A stretch of 5,819 nt of DNA from positions 1 through 5,819 of the forward strand of contig CAKTAM010000114.1 in NCBI GenBank assembly GCA_934527255.1. Direction: 5' to 3'. Positions 4,940-5,819 of the stretch are shown in pieces; positions within the stretch are counted from its first letter, which is position 1; each line of letters opens with the position of its first letter. The notes beneath the pieces are model-generated. The model saw only the letters and a program-made list of their open reading frames with translations, had not been told where the DNA came from and ran no database searches. Both the position numbers and the translations under genes were made by a program. This stretch comes from an uncultured Oscillospiraceae bacterium. GTDB lineage: Bacteria; Bacillota; Clostridia; Oscillospirales; Ruminococcaceae.

Positions 4940-5818
4940 TCAGCGCTGCGGGGCGGCGGCCTTTTTCGTCGACCGGATGCGGCCGCACAGCAGGCTGACC
5001 AGCAGCATGCACACCGCCGCACAGACCCAGCCAAAGCCCTGCTCATACAGCGGCAGCCTGCCGCACAGCGTGCCCAGCGCCCCCAGCGGCACCCCGGCAT
5101 GCTGCAGCGCATAAACGGCGCTGACAGCGCCGACCCCCGCGACCGTCAGCGGGCAGACCCAGCGGTTGGCCGCCCACAGGCGGCGGCCAAGCCCCAGCAG
5201 AATAAGCACAATGGCCATGGGATAAATGGCGTTGAGCACAGGCACCGAGACCCGCAGAATGGCGCTGAGCCCCAGATTGCAGACCGCAAACGAAAACGCC
5301 ACAATGACCAGTACCCACTGCCGGTAGGAAAACCTTGGAAAGCGCACGGAAAAATATTGCGAGATGGAATTGATGAGCCCGACGCAGGTCGTCAGACAAG
5401 CCAGCGTAAAAATGGCCGCCAGCAGCACGGCCCCCGGCGTGCCGAACAGCTGGCAGACGATGCTGCGCAGCGTCTGCGCGCCGTTTTCCTGCACGGCATA
5501 CACGCCGGAGCTTGCCATGCCCATATACGACAGCACGGCATAAATGCCCGCCAGCAGCGCCCCGGCCAGTACGCCAGCGCGCACCGTGCAGCGCAGAACG
5601 TCGCTTTTTTCCCGCAGGCCAAGCGCCTGCAGCGCCGTGGCAATGACCAGCCCGAAATTAAGCGCTGCAATGGTATCCATGGTTTGATACCCTTCGGAAA
5701 AGCCCGTCAGAAACGGGGCCGACCGGTACGCGCCCTGCGCGGGGGCCACGGTCGCCTTGCCGTGCAGCAGAAAGCTGACGAACAGCACCGCCAGCAGCGT
5801 GAGCAGCGCAGGAGTAAG
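4940..5818 (-). CDS. brnQ: Branched-chain amino acid transport system II carrier, BrnQ/LivS family (partial, C-terminal)
   Basis: BrnQ-type carriers take up leucine, isoleucine and valine through the cytoplasmic membrane, driven by a sodium or proton gradient. The visible 292 residues begin with LTPALLTLLAVLFVSF, matching the helix that opens the second half of the family, and continue to the family motif FSEGYQTMDTIAALNFG. About eight hydrophobic segments can be counted, including AGVLAGALLAGIYAVLSYMG, AAIFTLACLTTCVGLINSIS and VLNAIYPMAIVLILLGLG, and a short basic tail (TKKAAAPQR) ends the protein. The family is usually 430-450 residues, so roughly the first third lies beyond the right edge. 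The frame is open to that edge, and the GTG at 5788-5786 is an internal Val inside a helix, not the start. It is convergent with mutY, 72 nt away. Promoter and regulation cannot be seen. Confidence 0.92.
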   Translation of the reverse strand, partial: LTPALLTLLAVLFVSFLLHGKATVAPAQGAYRSAPFLTGFSEGYQTMDTIAALNFGLVIATALQALGLREKSDVLRCTVRAGVLAGALLAGIYAVLSYMGMASSGVYAVQENGAQTLRSIVCQLFGTPGAVLLAAIFTLACLTTCVGLINSISQYFSVRFPRFSYRQWVLVIVAFSFAVCNLGLSAILRVSVPVLNAIYPMAIVLILLGLGRRLWAANRWVCPLTVAGVGAVSAVYALQHAGVPLGALGTLCGRLPLYEQGFGWVCAAVCMLLVSLLCGRIRSTKKAAAPQR

Positions 5819-5819
5819 A

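Noticed and set aside
5786..5788. GTG as start of the BrnQ-like protein
   Set aside because: The frame stays open to the window edge, and the residues upstream continue a transmembrane helix typical of the middle of BrnQ.

Overview
The window is GC-rich DNA, with G/C strongly favoured at third codon positions. It carries the start of a spoIIIA sporulation operon, a cassette of clostridial genes of unknown function, and ordinary housekeeping genes. This fits an endospore-lineage, high-GC member of the Clostridia, most likely Oscillospiraceae/Ruminococcaceae. The taxon is inferred from gene content and base composition; there is no rRNA or other marker here to fix it. No tRNA, rRNA, CRISPR array or complete mobile element was seen.

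Layout, left to right. (1) 1-507, minus strand: the N-terminal half of spoIIIAA, cut by the left edge just after its Walker A motif. (2) 508-776: a gene-free stretch with a strong bidirectional terminator (592-618) that separates spoIIIAA from the next operon, plus an AT-rich patch. (3) 777-2734, minus strand: a tight three-gene operon, transcribed as a small two-helix membrane protein with a C-terminal zinc ribbon, then a DUF5685-type protein, then a J-domain protein with a glycine-rich linker, a TPR-like region and a Cys-rich tail. The genes are spaced 9 nt apart or overlap by 4 nt. (4) 2735-3048: a divergent intergenic region with an AT-rich repeat block, an inverted repeat, a near-consensus sigma-A promoter facing right, and a GC-rich hairpin at the start of the predicted leader. 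(5) 3049-4867, plus strand: a class I glutamine amidotransferase-like (peptidase C26) hydrolase overlapping mutY, the A/G-mismatch adenine glycosylase, followed by an intrinsic terminator. (6) 4940-5818, minus strand: the C-terminal two-thirds of a BrnQ-type branched-chain amino acid carrier, cut by the right edge.

The least explained part is the three-gene cassette. A putative chaperone-recruiting J protein is made with a soluble helical protein that has a Cys/His cluster and two Asp-rich motifs, and with a membrane zinc-ribbon protein. I suggest, as inference, that they work together at the membrane, and that the DUF5685 protein may be distantly related to class I isoprenoid synthases. The C26 hydrolase and mutY are coupled by overlap and share one promoter, although no shared pathway is obvious.
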